A DNA stretch of 64,000 nucleotides from Roseimaritima ulvae (GTDB taxonomy: Bacteria > Planctomycetota > Planctomycetia > Pirellulales > Pirellulaceae). A model generated the notes under the pieces. It saw nothing but the letters and a program-made list of their open reading frames with translations, was not told the origin of the DNA and made no database searches. The stretch covers positions 5,127,404 to 5,191,403 of the forward strand of contig NZ_CP042914.1 in assembly GCF_008065135.1 (NCBI RefSeq), read 5' to 3'. A program made the translations under genes and the position numbers. Positions 37,874 to 45,441 of the stretch are shown piece after piece; position 1 is the stretch's first letter; the number at the start of each line of letters is the position of its first letter.

Positions 37874-37907
37874 GACCTCTTGTGTTAATCCATTAATACA
37901 ACAGGTC
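37874..37907. promoter_or_regulatory. 34-bp inverted repeat, candidate GntR operator
   Basis: Arms GACCTcTTGTgTTAAT and ATTAAtACAAcAGGTC pair in inverted orientation around a 2-bp centre, with three mismatched positions per arm pair. It lies 5-38 bp upstream of the GntR start, where a dimeric YtrA-type repressor would block transcription. The core TTGTnTTAAT is AT-rich against a GC-rich background. Confidence 0.75.
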
Positions 37908-38095
37908 GATGCGAAGGTCAAGCGATTTTTTGGGGCGGCCAGCCAAGCGGTATCGTGCCGACCGCAGGATTTCGCGTTCGCGTGCGACGGCTTCTTCTAC
38001 GCGACAAGCAGCAGGAAGCCAAGATTTCTCTCAGAATCTGCGGGCTTCCGTGTTTAGCCACGTAGAGCCGGGATTTCCTGGCATGTGAGATCCCT

Positions 38096-38203
38096 GTGGC
38101 AAAGTTCCCCGAAACACGCGCAAGCCTGATCGAGCAGGTCAATGGTTCGAGTAATCGGGACGCGTGGGGGCAATTGGTCGACTTGATTTATGCCCCCAAC
38201 GGC
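38096..38203 (+). pseudogene. N-terminal fragment of an ECF sigma factor gene
   Basis: A GTG at 38096 opens a frame whose first 36 codons read AKFPETRASLIEQV, then NRDAWGQLVDLIYAP. This matches the N-terminus of the sigma factors at 2704 and 26769 (ETRASLILRL...AWAEFLQIYEP). After Asn-Gly the similarity stops abruptly and the sequence turns repeat-like; the frame ends at 38278. It appears to be a decayed or truncated sigma gene, without a kinase next to it. Confidence 0.6.
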
Positions 38204-38289
38204 AGGGCTCATACCTGCCGGAAAATCATCGCATGCGATGGAGAGACGTTATCAATTTTCATGGCGATCGAAACTTAGCCCGCAAACCA

Positions 38290-39456
38290 CTACTGCGTTT
38301 TTTTCAGCTGGCTGAACAGGATCTGCGTGCCGTCTTTGCCGGCTACCACGATGTCCAGGTCGCCATCGGCGTCGATGTCGGCGGTACGAATTTGCAGCCC
38401 GATGCCAGCTTCGCCACGGTTGATGGTGTGGCCTTCGTAGGCTTTCGTTTTGGCGTTCCAGACGTAGTAACGCATGATCGGTGGTTCTTTGCCACCCGGA
38501 TCGTTGCCGTTGTGAGCACGCACGCGTTTGCCGGTGATGATTTCCGGTTGCCCATCGCCATCCAGATCGGCCATGTGCAGGCAGTGAGCTTGGGAGAAGC
38601 TGTCGTCGATCAGCGTTTCTTCGAACTTCTGCTCGACATCGTCTCCCTTGCCCAGACCACGCCACAAATGGATGCCAAAATTGTGAGCGTTGCTGACAAT
38701 CACGTCGTTGATGCCGTCTCCATCGACGTCATGGATGAGCATCGGGCAAGCGCCTTGCAGTTCCCAGACTTGATGGAATTTCCAGCGTTGATTTAAGACG
38801 TCGTCTTCGGGACACTCGTACCAACCGGTGCCGACCAGGATGTCATCGCGGCCGTCATTGTTCAGGTCGCCAAATCCGATGCCGTGGCCGGTGGAGGCGC
38901 CCACCAGATGCCCGGTCAGAATCGGCTTGTTGTCTTCGGCTGAATCAAACGACCAAATCATCAGCGGATTGGTTTTGTTCCACTGGTCGGAGACCCATTC
39001 GGGTTTGGCATCGCCGGCCACGTCGACCAAATAACTGGCTTCGTTGGTTCCGTAACCGGTGTCGGCAAGTAGATGCTTGTTCCAGACGTGTCCTTTGGCC
39101 AGCCCGTCGGGGCCGGGGTTTTGGTACCAGTAGACGCCGCCTTCAAAAAAGTCCATGGAGACCACGTCGGTGTGGCCATCGCCGTTGACGTCGTAGGCCC
39201 ATTCGCCATTGGAGCGAACATAGCCATTGCGGTCTTCGATCAACCGCACCGGTCGCGGCTTCCAATCGCCGTTGCGGTACCAATTGCGGCCGGCAACCAC
39301 GTCTAGTTTGCCGTCGCCATCGAAGTCGGCGACGTCGCAGCCTTCGTTGCTGTCGACCGTCAGCAATTGAACTTCAAACTTGATCGGGTGCTGGGCGAGG
39401 GCAGGGGAGGCGAGCAGGGTGGAAAGCAGCAGGGTGGCGGGAATCAGTTTTCGCAT
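38290..39456 (-). CDS. Secreted FG-GAP/VCBS beta-propeller protein
   Basis: The 388-residue protein has a signal peptide (MRKLIPATLLLSTLLASPALA). Repeated calcium-binding loops of the form D-x-D-x-D-G follow: CDVADFDGDGKLDVV, YDVNGDGHTDVV, GFGDLNNDGRDDILV, IHDVDGDGINDVI, MADLDGDGQPEII and RTADIDADGDLDIVV. They form blades of an integrin-type beta-propeller stabilised by calcium. Such proteins are secreted binding proteins, often for polysaccharides. An ATG ten codons downstream of the longest possible start precedes the signal peptide. Convergent to the sigma remnant. Confidence 0.9.
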   Translation of the reverse strand: MRKLIPATLLLSTLLASPALAQHPIKFEVQLLTVDSNEGCDVADFDGDGKLDVVAGRNWYRNGDWKPRPVRLIEDRNGYVRSNGEWAYDVNGDGHTDVVSMDFFEGGVYWYQNPGPDGLAKGHVWNKHLLADTGYGTNEASYLVDVAGDAKPEWVSDQWNKTNPLMIWSFDSAEDNKPILTGHLVGASTGHGIGFGDLNNDGRDDILVGTGWYECPEDDVLNQRWKFHQVWELQGACPMLIHDVDGDGINDVIVSNAHNFGIHLWRGLGKGDDVEQKFEETLIDDSFSQAHCLHMADLDGDGQPEIITGKRVRAHNGNDPGGKEPPIMRYYVWNAKTKAYEGHTINRGEAGIGLQIRTADIDADGDLDIVVAGKDGTQILFSQLKKTQ

Positions 39457-39692
39457 GAAGGCGGCCTTGGGGAAAAGCAAAGTCACAAAGGGAGGTTTAA
39501 GGGTGGGGAGGCTCTATCTTAACCAACATCGGGCCCGATTGGGCAACGGGACCTCTCGATGGACGGCGGAAGGCTAATTGGACACCGAAATTCCCTGCGA
39601 ATATTCTCTCAGCACCACGGCGCTGTTGTGTTGTTCATCTCTGGAGCCGTACACGCGAGCGATGTCGATGCTTCGTTTTGATGTTCCCATGG

Positions 39693-40217
39693 CTACTGCA
39701 ACGCATTCCACTTGGCATCGATGAAGGCGACATGATGAGGCAGGTGCGCGGTGACGCTCTGCAGCAGCGCGGCCAACGTCAGCGGACCGGCTTCGTTGTG
39801 GTTGCCGATGCGGGAGAACGCGTCCTCGTCGAGCGTATGCAAGATGCGAGTCATCTGCTGACGAACGGCATCGATCACGGCCAGTTCCTCTTGCACGTCG
39901 CGTTTTTCGTACGCCAAGCCCGCGGCAAACTCGTCCGGGTCGCCACCAAAGAAAGTGGGTTCGTGTTCGGCGATGACGCGTTTCATCCGATCGGCATAGA
40001 CGATCTCAAAATCGGCGATATGGCAAACGACCTGCCGAGCCGACCAGGTGCCGGGGATGGGAGTAGCGTCGAGCTGCGCGGATGAAAACCTCTCCGCGCT
40101 AGCTCGCAGCGCCGCCGGACCGGCAGCGTAGGCCTGGACGTATTCGGTTTGGGGCACAAGTTCCTCCAGTGGGTAAGGGGATGGGTATCGGATTGCCACA
40201 TCGTAACACACCACCAT
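39693..40217 (-). CDS. DinB-family protein (putative metal-dependent hydrolase fold)
   Basis: The 174-residue protein fits the four-helix DinB/YfiT fold in length: TWSARQVVCHIADFEIVYAD (~58-77), a second helix with RMKRVIAEHEPTFF, and HLPHHVAFIDAKW (~162) at the end. The His residues at about 68, 162 and 166 are where the family places its nickel or zinc ligands. Some DinB proteins are thiol-transferases (BSH-type); the substrate is unknown. The start is at 40217; the frame is open much further but those codons would overlap the cupredoxin gene on the other strand. GTG at ~40199 is an alternative. Confidence 0.78.
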   Translation of the reverse strand: MVVCYDVAIRYPSPYPLEELVPQTEYVQAYAAGPAALRASAERFSSAQLDATPIPGTWSARQVVCHIADFEIVYADRMKRVIAEHEPTFFGGDPDEFAAGLAYEKRDVQEELAVIDAVRQQMTRILHTLDEDAFSRIGNHNEAGPLTLAALLQSVTAHLPHHVAFIDAKWNALQ

Positions 40218-40223
40218 CGCCCC

Positions 40224-40286
40224 GTAGCCCAGCGTCGCCAGACTTTGGACGCGTACTGAAATCCAAACTCTGGCGAGTTCGGCTAC
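40224..40286. repeat. Inverted repeat pair, GCTCTGGCGAG family
   Basis: Arms 40224-40249 (GTAGCCCAGCGTCGCCAGAC...) and 40262-40286 (...TCTGGCGAGTTCGGCTAC) are inverted copies with about 20 of 25 bases matching, around a 12-bp loop. It lies between the divergent DinB and cupredoxin genes and covers part of their promoter region. Confidence 0.7.
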
Positions 40287-40352
40287 GTTGCCATCCTCTA
40301 CAATGACAGCTTGCATTCGCTCTTCGCAATCGATTTTGGAGGCCACTGCGTC

Positions 40353-41117
40353 ATGCGTTATCTCTTCTGGCATTTGTTGGGCACGATCGCGTGCGTGCAA
40401 ATATCCGCAGCCGGGGATCTGACGCTGCGGTTTCAGTACGAAGGTGAACCGCCACCGCCCAAACCGATTAAAGTCGACCGAGACGTTGCGTTCTGTGGAC
40501 AGCATGGGTTGGTCGATGAAAGCCTGCTGGTACATCCCAAGGACGGCGGAATCAAGAACGTCGTCGTGTATGTTTACACCGGACGTGGTGGCAGCGAGAT
40601 CGATTCGGTTCCGCACCAAGAGAAAACGCACACGTTGGACCGGAAAAACTGCCGGCACGAGCCCCACATTTTGTTGATGCAGGCCGGCGACACGCTGAAG
40701 ATCACCAATTCCGATCCGGTGGGACATTTCGCCGCTGTCAGCGTATTCAATAACACCCCCTCCGGCCTGCTAGTTCCACCAAGCCAAGGCCGCACTATGG
40801 AGCTCCCCAAACCGGAACCGGGACCGATGCCTGTGCAGTGCGTTATCCATCCCTGGATGCAGTCCTATGTGGTCGTGCTAGACCATCCCTATGTGGGTGT
40901 GAGTGACGAACATGGCAAAGTGGCGATCAAAGACTTGCCGGATAAGGAATTGGTCTTTCGCGTGTTCGTGGAAGCGGCCAAGGGAGCGCTGGATACCGTG
41001 ACGGTTGACGGCAAACCCCAGCAGTGGACTCGCAACCGCTTCCGCTACAACATCAAGCCGGGCAACAACGACATGGGAACCGTGAAGTTGACCGCCAAAC
41101 ATTTCGGTCAGCGCTAA
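40353..41117 (+). CDS. Secreted cupredoxin-like protein
   Basis: The 254-residue protein has a signal peptide (MRYLFWHLLGTIACVQISA). The blue-copper ligand set is suggested by NSDPVGHFAAV (His, ~125) and QCVIHPWMQS (Cys, His, Met; ~157-163), which matches the C-x2-H-x2-M spacing of type I copper sites. A C-terminal beta domain (~175-250) follows, resembling the carboxypeptidase-regulatory fold. It probably carries electrons in the periplasm. The ATG at 40353 was chosen because the signal peptide then begins the protein; an in-frame ATG 14 codons upstream would precede it with a non-signal stretch. Confidence 0.82.
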   Translation: MRYLFWHLLGTIACVQISAAGDLTLRFQYEGEPPPPKPIKVDRDVAFCGQHGLVDESLLVHPKDGGIKNVVVYVYTGRGGSEIDSVPHQEKTHTLDRKNCRHEPHILLMQAGDTLKITNSDPVGHFAAVSVFNNTPSGLLVPPSQGRTMELPKPEPGPMPVQCVIHPWMQSYVVVLDHPYVGVSDEHGKVAIKDLPDKELVFRVFVEAAKGALDTVTVDGKPQQWTRNRFRYNIKPGNNDMGTVKLTAKHFGQR

Positions 41118-41137
41118 CGGGACAGCAACCAATCTTC

Positions 41138-41198
41138 GTAGCTACGCTCGCCAGAGCGTGGGAAACATTTTTTCGTAGCTACGCTCGCCAGAGCGTGG
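41138..41198. repeat. Two direct copies of the GCTCGCCAGAGC repeat
   Basis: GTAGCTACGCTCGCCAGAGC (start of 41138-41161) recurs at 41175-41198, only 21 bp after the cupredoxin stop codon. The unit is nearly palindromic through GCTCGCCAGAGC. A related, divergent copy lies at 41534-41559 before the sulfatase gene. Confidence 0.75.
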
Positions 41199-41297
41199 AA
41201 ACGTAGCCTAGGCTTCCAGCCTGCGAAGCAGCGACGGGCCCACCGACCGGCGAAGGTAGCTGAAATCGCCGTCTTGCTGTCCCGCTTCCACCGGGCT

Positions 41298-41419
41298 CGC
41301 AGACTGTCGATTTAATGGTTACGCCGGACTCAAGGGTGCGAGCAATGGTCTTTGGCAGCCGTTGACGTATTCACCGACGCCTTCGGCTAGGGGTTAAACG
41401 GACAAATCGACAGCCTGCT
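41298..41419 (+). mobile_element. MITE-like element, 122 bp, copy 1
   Basis: The element starts CGCAGACTGTCGATTT and ends AAATCGACAGCCTGCT, so its ends are inverted repeats of about 16 bp. The interior contains GGGTGCGAGCAATG, TTTGGCAGCC, GACGCCTTCGGCTA and GGGTTAAACG, all shared with copy 2 at 44930-45050 in inverted orientation. No transposase gene is inside, so it would depend on an enzyme elsewhere. Target-site duplication was not identified. Confidence 0.72.
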
Positions 41420-41575
41420 CGCCCCGGTTGGAGCGGCAACCGGACTCTACTATGCAAGCCATCCGACGCGCTCCCCGCAGCTTCCCCTAGCCAAGCGGCG
41501 CCTGCGGCTGGGCGTTAGACTAGGAGCCCCTAATCCAAACTCTGGCGAGGAGCGGCTACGCTTAGTGAGAATCCT

Positions 41576-42985
41576 ATGAACGCACGACTGTACTCCATCA
41601 TTGCTCTGCTGTTGCTCGTCGGCTCGACGGCGCGCGCCGAACAACCAAACATAGTGTTCATCATCGCCGATGACTGCACGTTTCGGGATATCGGCTGCTA
41701 CGGCGGACAAGCTGATACGCCTCACATCGACGCTTTGGCCGAACAAGGGATGCGGATGACGCGGTGTTTTCAAGCCGCCCCGATGTGCTCGCCCACTCGG
41801 CACAACATCTACACCGGACTCTATCCCGTTCGCAGCGGTGCGTACCCGAACCACACGCGCGTTGATCCGGGCATCAAGAGCGTCGTGACTTACCTGCGCG
41901 AACTCGGCTACCGCGTTGCTCAAACGGGCAAAACGCATGTGGGCCCGGCCACCGTCTTTGACTGGGAAAAATTAGGCCGAGGCAAAACGTTGGCCTTCGA
42001 CAAAATGAACAACCTGATGGCCGAATGCAAAACGGCCGAGCAGCCGTTTTGTTTATTGGTGTGTTCCAACGAACCGCACACTCCCTGGAACAAGGGCGAT
42101 CCGTCCAAGTACCCCGCCGACGAGATCATCCTGCCGCCGTATTTTGCCGACACGCCGCAGACGCGAGCCGACATGGCGCGGTATTTGGCGGAGATCACCT
42201 ACTTCGATGGTCAGGTCGGCCGCACCCTGCAGTTGCTCGATGACCAAGGACTGAGCGATGACACCCTGGTCATCGTGGTCAGCGAACAGGGCAGCGCATT
42301 TCCGTTTGGTAAATGGACATGTTATGACACCGGCCTGCAATCCGCGTTCATCGCTCGCTGGCCCGGACAGATCGAACCGGCCAGCATCAGCGATGCAATG
42401 ATCGAATACGTCGACATCCTGCCCACGTTTATCGAGGTCGCGGGCGGCACTCCGGATCCGGTGCTGCAAGGCAAGAGCTTGCTGCCGGTATTTGCCGGAG
42501 CGAAGTCCCACAAGAAGTATGTGTTTGGCGAAATGACGACGCGGGGAATCAACAACGGATCGGAGCATTTTGGAATCCGCTCGGTGCGATCCGAGCACTA
42601 CAAGTTGATCGTTAATTTCACTCCGGAAATGCCGTTTCAGTGCGCGGCTTCGGAGTCCAAGACGTTTCGCAGTTGGCAAGCTGCCGCCGAGGCGGGCGAC
42701 GAACACGCCGCCGACTTGGTGCACCGCTACACACACCGGCCCGCGATCGAACTGTACGACGTGCAAGCCGACCCTTACGAGATGAAGAATCTGGCGGGTG
42801 ATCCACGGCTTGCGGACGTGCGTCGAACCTTGCGCAGCGAACTCGACGGCTGGATGATCGCCTGTGGAGACAAGGGGCACGCCACCGAACGGGCCGCCTA
42901 CGAACACATGCCCGGACGCAACCCGCCAGGCAAGAAGGGAGGCCGCAGAGGGACGCAATACACGCCGCGGAAGGAGAAGTTGTGA
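41576..42985 (+). CDS. Secreted sulfatase
   Basis: The 469-residue protein has a signal peptide (MNARLYSIIALLLLVGSTARA), then NIVFIIADDC, TPHIDALAEQGMRMTRCF, and the formylglycine signature CSPTRHNIYTGLYP (~66-79). Other sulfatase landmarks are GKTHVGP and VVSEQGSAFP, where the last differs from the usual SDNG(A/G) and may alter metal binding. It would hydrolyse sulfate esters of algal or other sulfated glycans. GAGAATCCT before the ATG is a fair ribosome site. It is first in the island and lies just after MITE copy 1. Confidence 0.94.
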   Translation: MNARLYSIIALLLLVGSTARAEQPNIVFIIADDCTFRDIGCYGGQADTPHIDALAEQGMRMTRCFQAAPMCSPTRHNIYTGLYPVRSGAYPNHTRVDPGIKSVVTYLRELGYRVAQTGKTHVGPATVFDWEKLGRGKTLAFDKMNNLMAECKTAEQPFCLLVCSNEPHTPWNKGDPSKYPADEIILPPYFADTPQTRADMARYLAEITYFDGQVGRTLQLLDDQGLSDDTLVIVVSEQGSAFPFGKWTCYDTGLQSAFIARWPGQIEPASISDAMIEYVDILPTFIEVAGGTPDPVLQGKSLLPVFAGAKSHKKYVFGEMTTRGINNGSEHFGIRSVRSEHYKLIVNFTPEMPFQCAASESKTFRSWQAAAEAGDEHAADLVHRYTHRPAIELYDVQADPYEMKNLAGDPRLADVRRTLRSELDGWMIACGDKGHATERAAYEHMPGRNPPGKKGGRRGTQYTPRKEKL

Positions 42986-43094
42986 ACAATTTCCGAAACA
43001 TGTCGAAAACACAAATTGGATATAGCAGGCGGTGCGTGTTCCGCATGGAATGGCGTGATTCAGCGAGCGTGTTTCAGCCGCGTAGCGGCGATCG

Positions 43095-43128
43095 CATAAA
43101 GCCTGGGGCGCGAGCCCCAGGCTTTATG
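43095..43128. repeat. Perfect 15-bp stem-loop between sulfatase genes
   Basis: CATAAAGCCTGGGGC and its exact reverse complement are separated by GCGA. It lies 110 bp after the first sulfatase stop and 61 bp before the next start, so it could stop read-through or belong to the palindromic repeat set. A T-tract does not follow. Confidence 0.65.
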
Positions 43129-43188
43129 CTGCCGCTGCTCCGCAGCTAGAAGAACCGGCTTTTTCCATCCGAACGACCAGGAACTCCC

Positions 43189-44811
43189 ATGCCCCATTTC
43201 TTCGACTTGGCCAGCGTGCCGATCCGTCTGGCATTTATTGGATTCGCGTGTATTTTCGGTGCATCTTGCTGCCCGGCTGGCGAACGTCCTAACATCATCG
43301 TGATCATGGTCGATGACATGGGGTTTTCGGACATCGGTTGCTACGGCAGCGAGATTCCCACGCCTCACCTGGATGCATTGGCTGACCGGGGCGTCAAATT
43401 TTCGCAGTTCTACAACACCGGTCGCTGCTGTCCCACGCGGGCTTCGCTGTTGACGGGACTGTATTCGCATCAAGCCGGTGTGGGCTGGATGACGACGAAT
43501 CAACACGCTCCGGGATACCTGGGACGGCTGAACGACGAATGTGTCACGATCGCGGAAGTTCTCAAACCCGCTGGCTACTTCACCGCCATGACCGGCAAGT
43601 GGCATGTCGGATTTAAACAGGGAGTGACGCCCTGGGGACGCGGCTTTGATCGCAGTCTGAACCTGCCAGCCGGCGGCTTGCACTTTTCCAATCAAACGGG
43701 TTCTAAAGGCGGCACGAAACTTTTCTTAAACGGCCAGCAAGTCGCCCGAGATGATCCTCGGTTCGACCCTCCCTGGTACGGCAGCGATCTGTGGACCGAG
43801 CGGGGAATCGAGTTCATCGACGAAGCTCTCGCCAAGGACCAACCGTTCTTTTGGTACCTCGCCCATGTGGCTCCGCACTTTCCCTGCATGGCTCCCGAAG
43901 CCACCGTTGCGAAGTATCGCGGCAAATACATGGCCGGCTGGGATCAGCTTCGCGAGCAGCGTTATCAGCGGCAGATCGACGCCGGACTGATCGATAAATC
44001 GTGGACCTTGGAACCTCGCCCGGAACAAATTCCCGCTTGGGATTCTCTGCCGTTTGAGGAACAGAAACGATACGACCACATGATGGCCATCTACGCCGCC
44101 ATGATCGACGAGGTCGACAAGAACATTGGCAAGCTGGTCGCGGCGCTCGAGCAACGTGGGCAGCTGGACGACACGCTGATCCTGTTTCTGGCCGACAACG
44201 GTGGGAACGCAGAGTCGGGCGTGAAGGGCCGATACAATGGCGAGCACCCCGGGGATCCCCATTCGGATGTGTTCATCGGGCGCTGCTGGGCGCATCTGAA
44301 CAACACGCCGTTCCGAAAGTACAAACACCACAACCACGAGGGCGGAACGGCTTCGCCCCTGATCGCTCATTGGCCTGCCATGGTGAAACCTCGCACCGAG
44401 TCCGACGACTGGATCACCACGCCCACGCATGTGATCGACATTATGGCGACGTGTGTGGATCTGGCCGGTGCGACCTACCCGGACAACTTCAACGGTAACG
44501 TGATTAAGCCGGCGCAAGGGCAAAGCCTGCTGCCGCTGCTGACTGGCGAAGGCGAATTCTCGTCGCGGCCGCTGTACTGGGAGCACGAAGGCAACGCGGC
44601 GATTCGCGTGGGCGACGAAAAACTCGTCCGGCTGGGCCGGAGGGGAAAATGGGAGCTGTTTGATATGCAACTGGATCGCACGGAGCAACACGATCTGGCA
44701 GCCGAGCAGCCCGACAAAGTCACGGCCCTGGCCAAACGATGGCGGAAGTGGGCGAAGTCGGCGCAGGTGTTGCCCAAGCCCCCGGCCAAGTCGCCACGAG
44801 GTGCGAAGTAA
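43189..44811 (+). CDS. Secreted sulfatase
   Basis: The 540-residue protein has a hydrophobic N-terminus (IRLAFIGFACIFGASCC, possibly a lipoprotein-like Cys near 26), then NIIVIMVDDMGFSDIGCYG (metal-binding) and TGRCCPTRASLLTGLY, the formylglycine signature with the CCPTR variant (~82-92). MTGKWHVG and FLADNGGNAE supply further active-site residues. An AGGAACTCCC ribosome site lies directly before the ATG. Substrate is an organic sulfate ester. It is downstream of the sulfatase at 41576 with a 203-bp gap, and closes against MITE copy 2. Confidence 0.95.
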   Translation: MPHFFDLASVPIRLAFIGFACIFGASCCPAGERPNIIVIMVDDMGFSDIGCYGSEIPTPHLDALADRGVKFSQFYNTGRCCPTRASLLTGLYSHQAGVGWMTTNQHAPGYLGRLNDECVTIAEVLKPAGYFTAMTGKWHVGFKQGVTPWGRGFDRSLNLPAGGLHFSNQTGSKGGTKLFLNGQQVARDDPRFDPPWYGSDLWTERGIEFIDEALAKDQPFFWYLAHVAPHFPCMAPEATVAKYRGKYMAGWDQLREQRYQRQIDAGLIDKSWTLEPRPEQIPAWDSLPFEEQKRYDHMMAIYAAMIDEVDKNIGKLVAALEQRGQLDDTLILFLADNGGNAESGVKGRYNGEHPGDPHSDVFIGRCWAHLNNTPFRKYKHHNHEGGTASPLIAHWPAMVKPRTESDDWITTPTHVIDIMATCVDLAGATYPDNFNGNVIKPAQGQSLLPLLTGEGEFSSRPLYWEHEGNAAIRVGDEKLVRLGRRGKWELFDMQLDRTEQHDLAAEQPDKVTALAKRWRKWAKSAQVLPKPPAKSPRGAK

Positions 44812-44929
44812 AGGCGAGACGCAAGTTGACGTGTATTAATAGCATTGCACCGGGACGGTTTTCTTCCCGCCCCCAACGAGCTTGCCTAGTTCGGAGCGAA
44901 AGATTTTCCGGCTAGACTCTAGACGCCTT

Positions 44930-45050
44930 AGCAGGCTGTTAATTTAGTCGTTTAACCCGTAGCCGAAGGCGTCGGCGAATACGTTATCGGCTGCCAAAAG
45001 GCATTGCTCGCACCCTAACCTCCACGCAACCATCAAATCGACAGCCTGCT
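44930..45050 (-). mobile_element. MITE-like element, 121 bp, copy 2
   Basis: On the plus strand it begins AGCAGGCTGTTAATTT and ends AAATCGACAGCCTGCT. Its reverse complement aligns over the full length with copy 1 at 41298, including GGGTGCGAGCAATG and GACGCCTTCGGCTA. The two copies therefore face each other around 3.5 kb that holds two sulfatase genes. Confidence 0.72.
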
Positions 45051-45377
45051 AGGCCCGGAGGGCCGCCATAACCCTTGCCGGGGCTGGCAAGCCCCGGTAC
45101 CTGCCCTCAACGAAACGAAGGCCCGGAGGGCCGATACAACCTTTAGCAATTTGCCGCGAAAACCTTCTTTATGTCGGCCTTTCAGGCCTCTAGTTTTGGT
45201 TTGATGCACTTACCGGGGCTTAACAGCCCCGGCAGAGGTTCTGCCGACCCTCCGGGCCTCATTCCGGTACCCAGCGTCGCGGATTTGTTCGCATTGCACA
45301 CCGTCAGTAGTACATTGCCTGCGGATACGGGTTAGACGATCTGTGCAGCGCATGCAGCGGCTGAAGCCTGGACTCCA
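45051..45377. repeat. Palindromic repeat cluster before the double sulfatase
   Basis: GGCCCGGAGGGCCG units (45052, 45119, and inverted near 45241), CCGGGGCTggcaAGCCCCGG and CCGGGGCTtaacAGCCCCGG hairpins, and at 45356-45377 a copy of the repeat found inside the kinase gene. The rest of the 44812-45441 gap holds the MITE and no gene. The same repeat set occurs at 32192-32711. Confidence 0.72.
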
Positions 45378-45441
45378 GCGCGGATGCCCCTGCCACTTGG
45401 AGCTGTGATAACATGAACGAACTTCCCTCCGCAGCACCACG

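Noticed and set aside
40218-40727. An N-terminal extension of the DinB-family gene
   Set aside because: It covers the cupredoxin gene on the other strand and the inverted repeat; DinB proteins are about 170 residues long, as the chosen start gives.
41118-41575. Possible CRISPR array from repeated short sequences
   Set aside because: The repeats are irregularly spaced, occur in both orientations and have no unique spacers of equal length.
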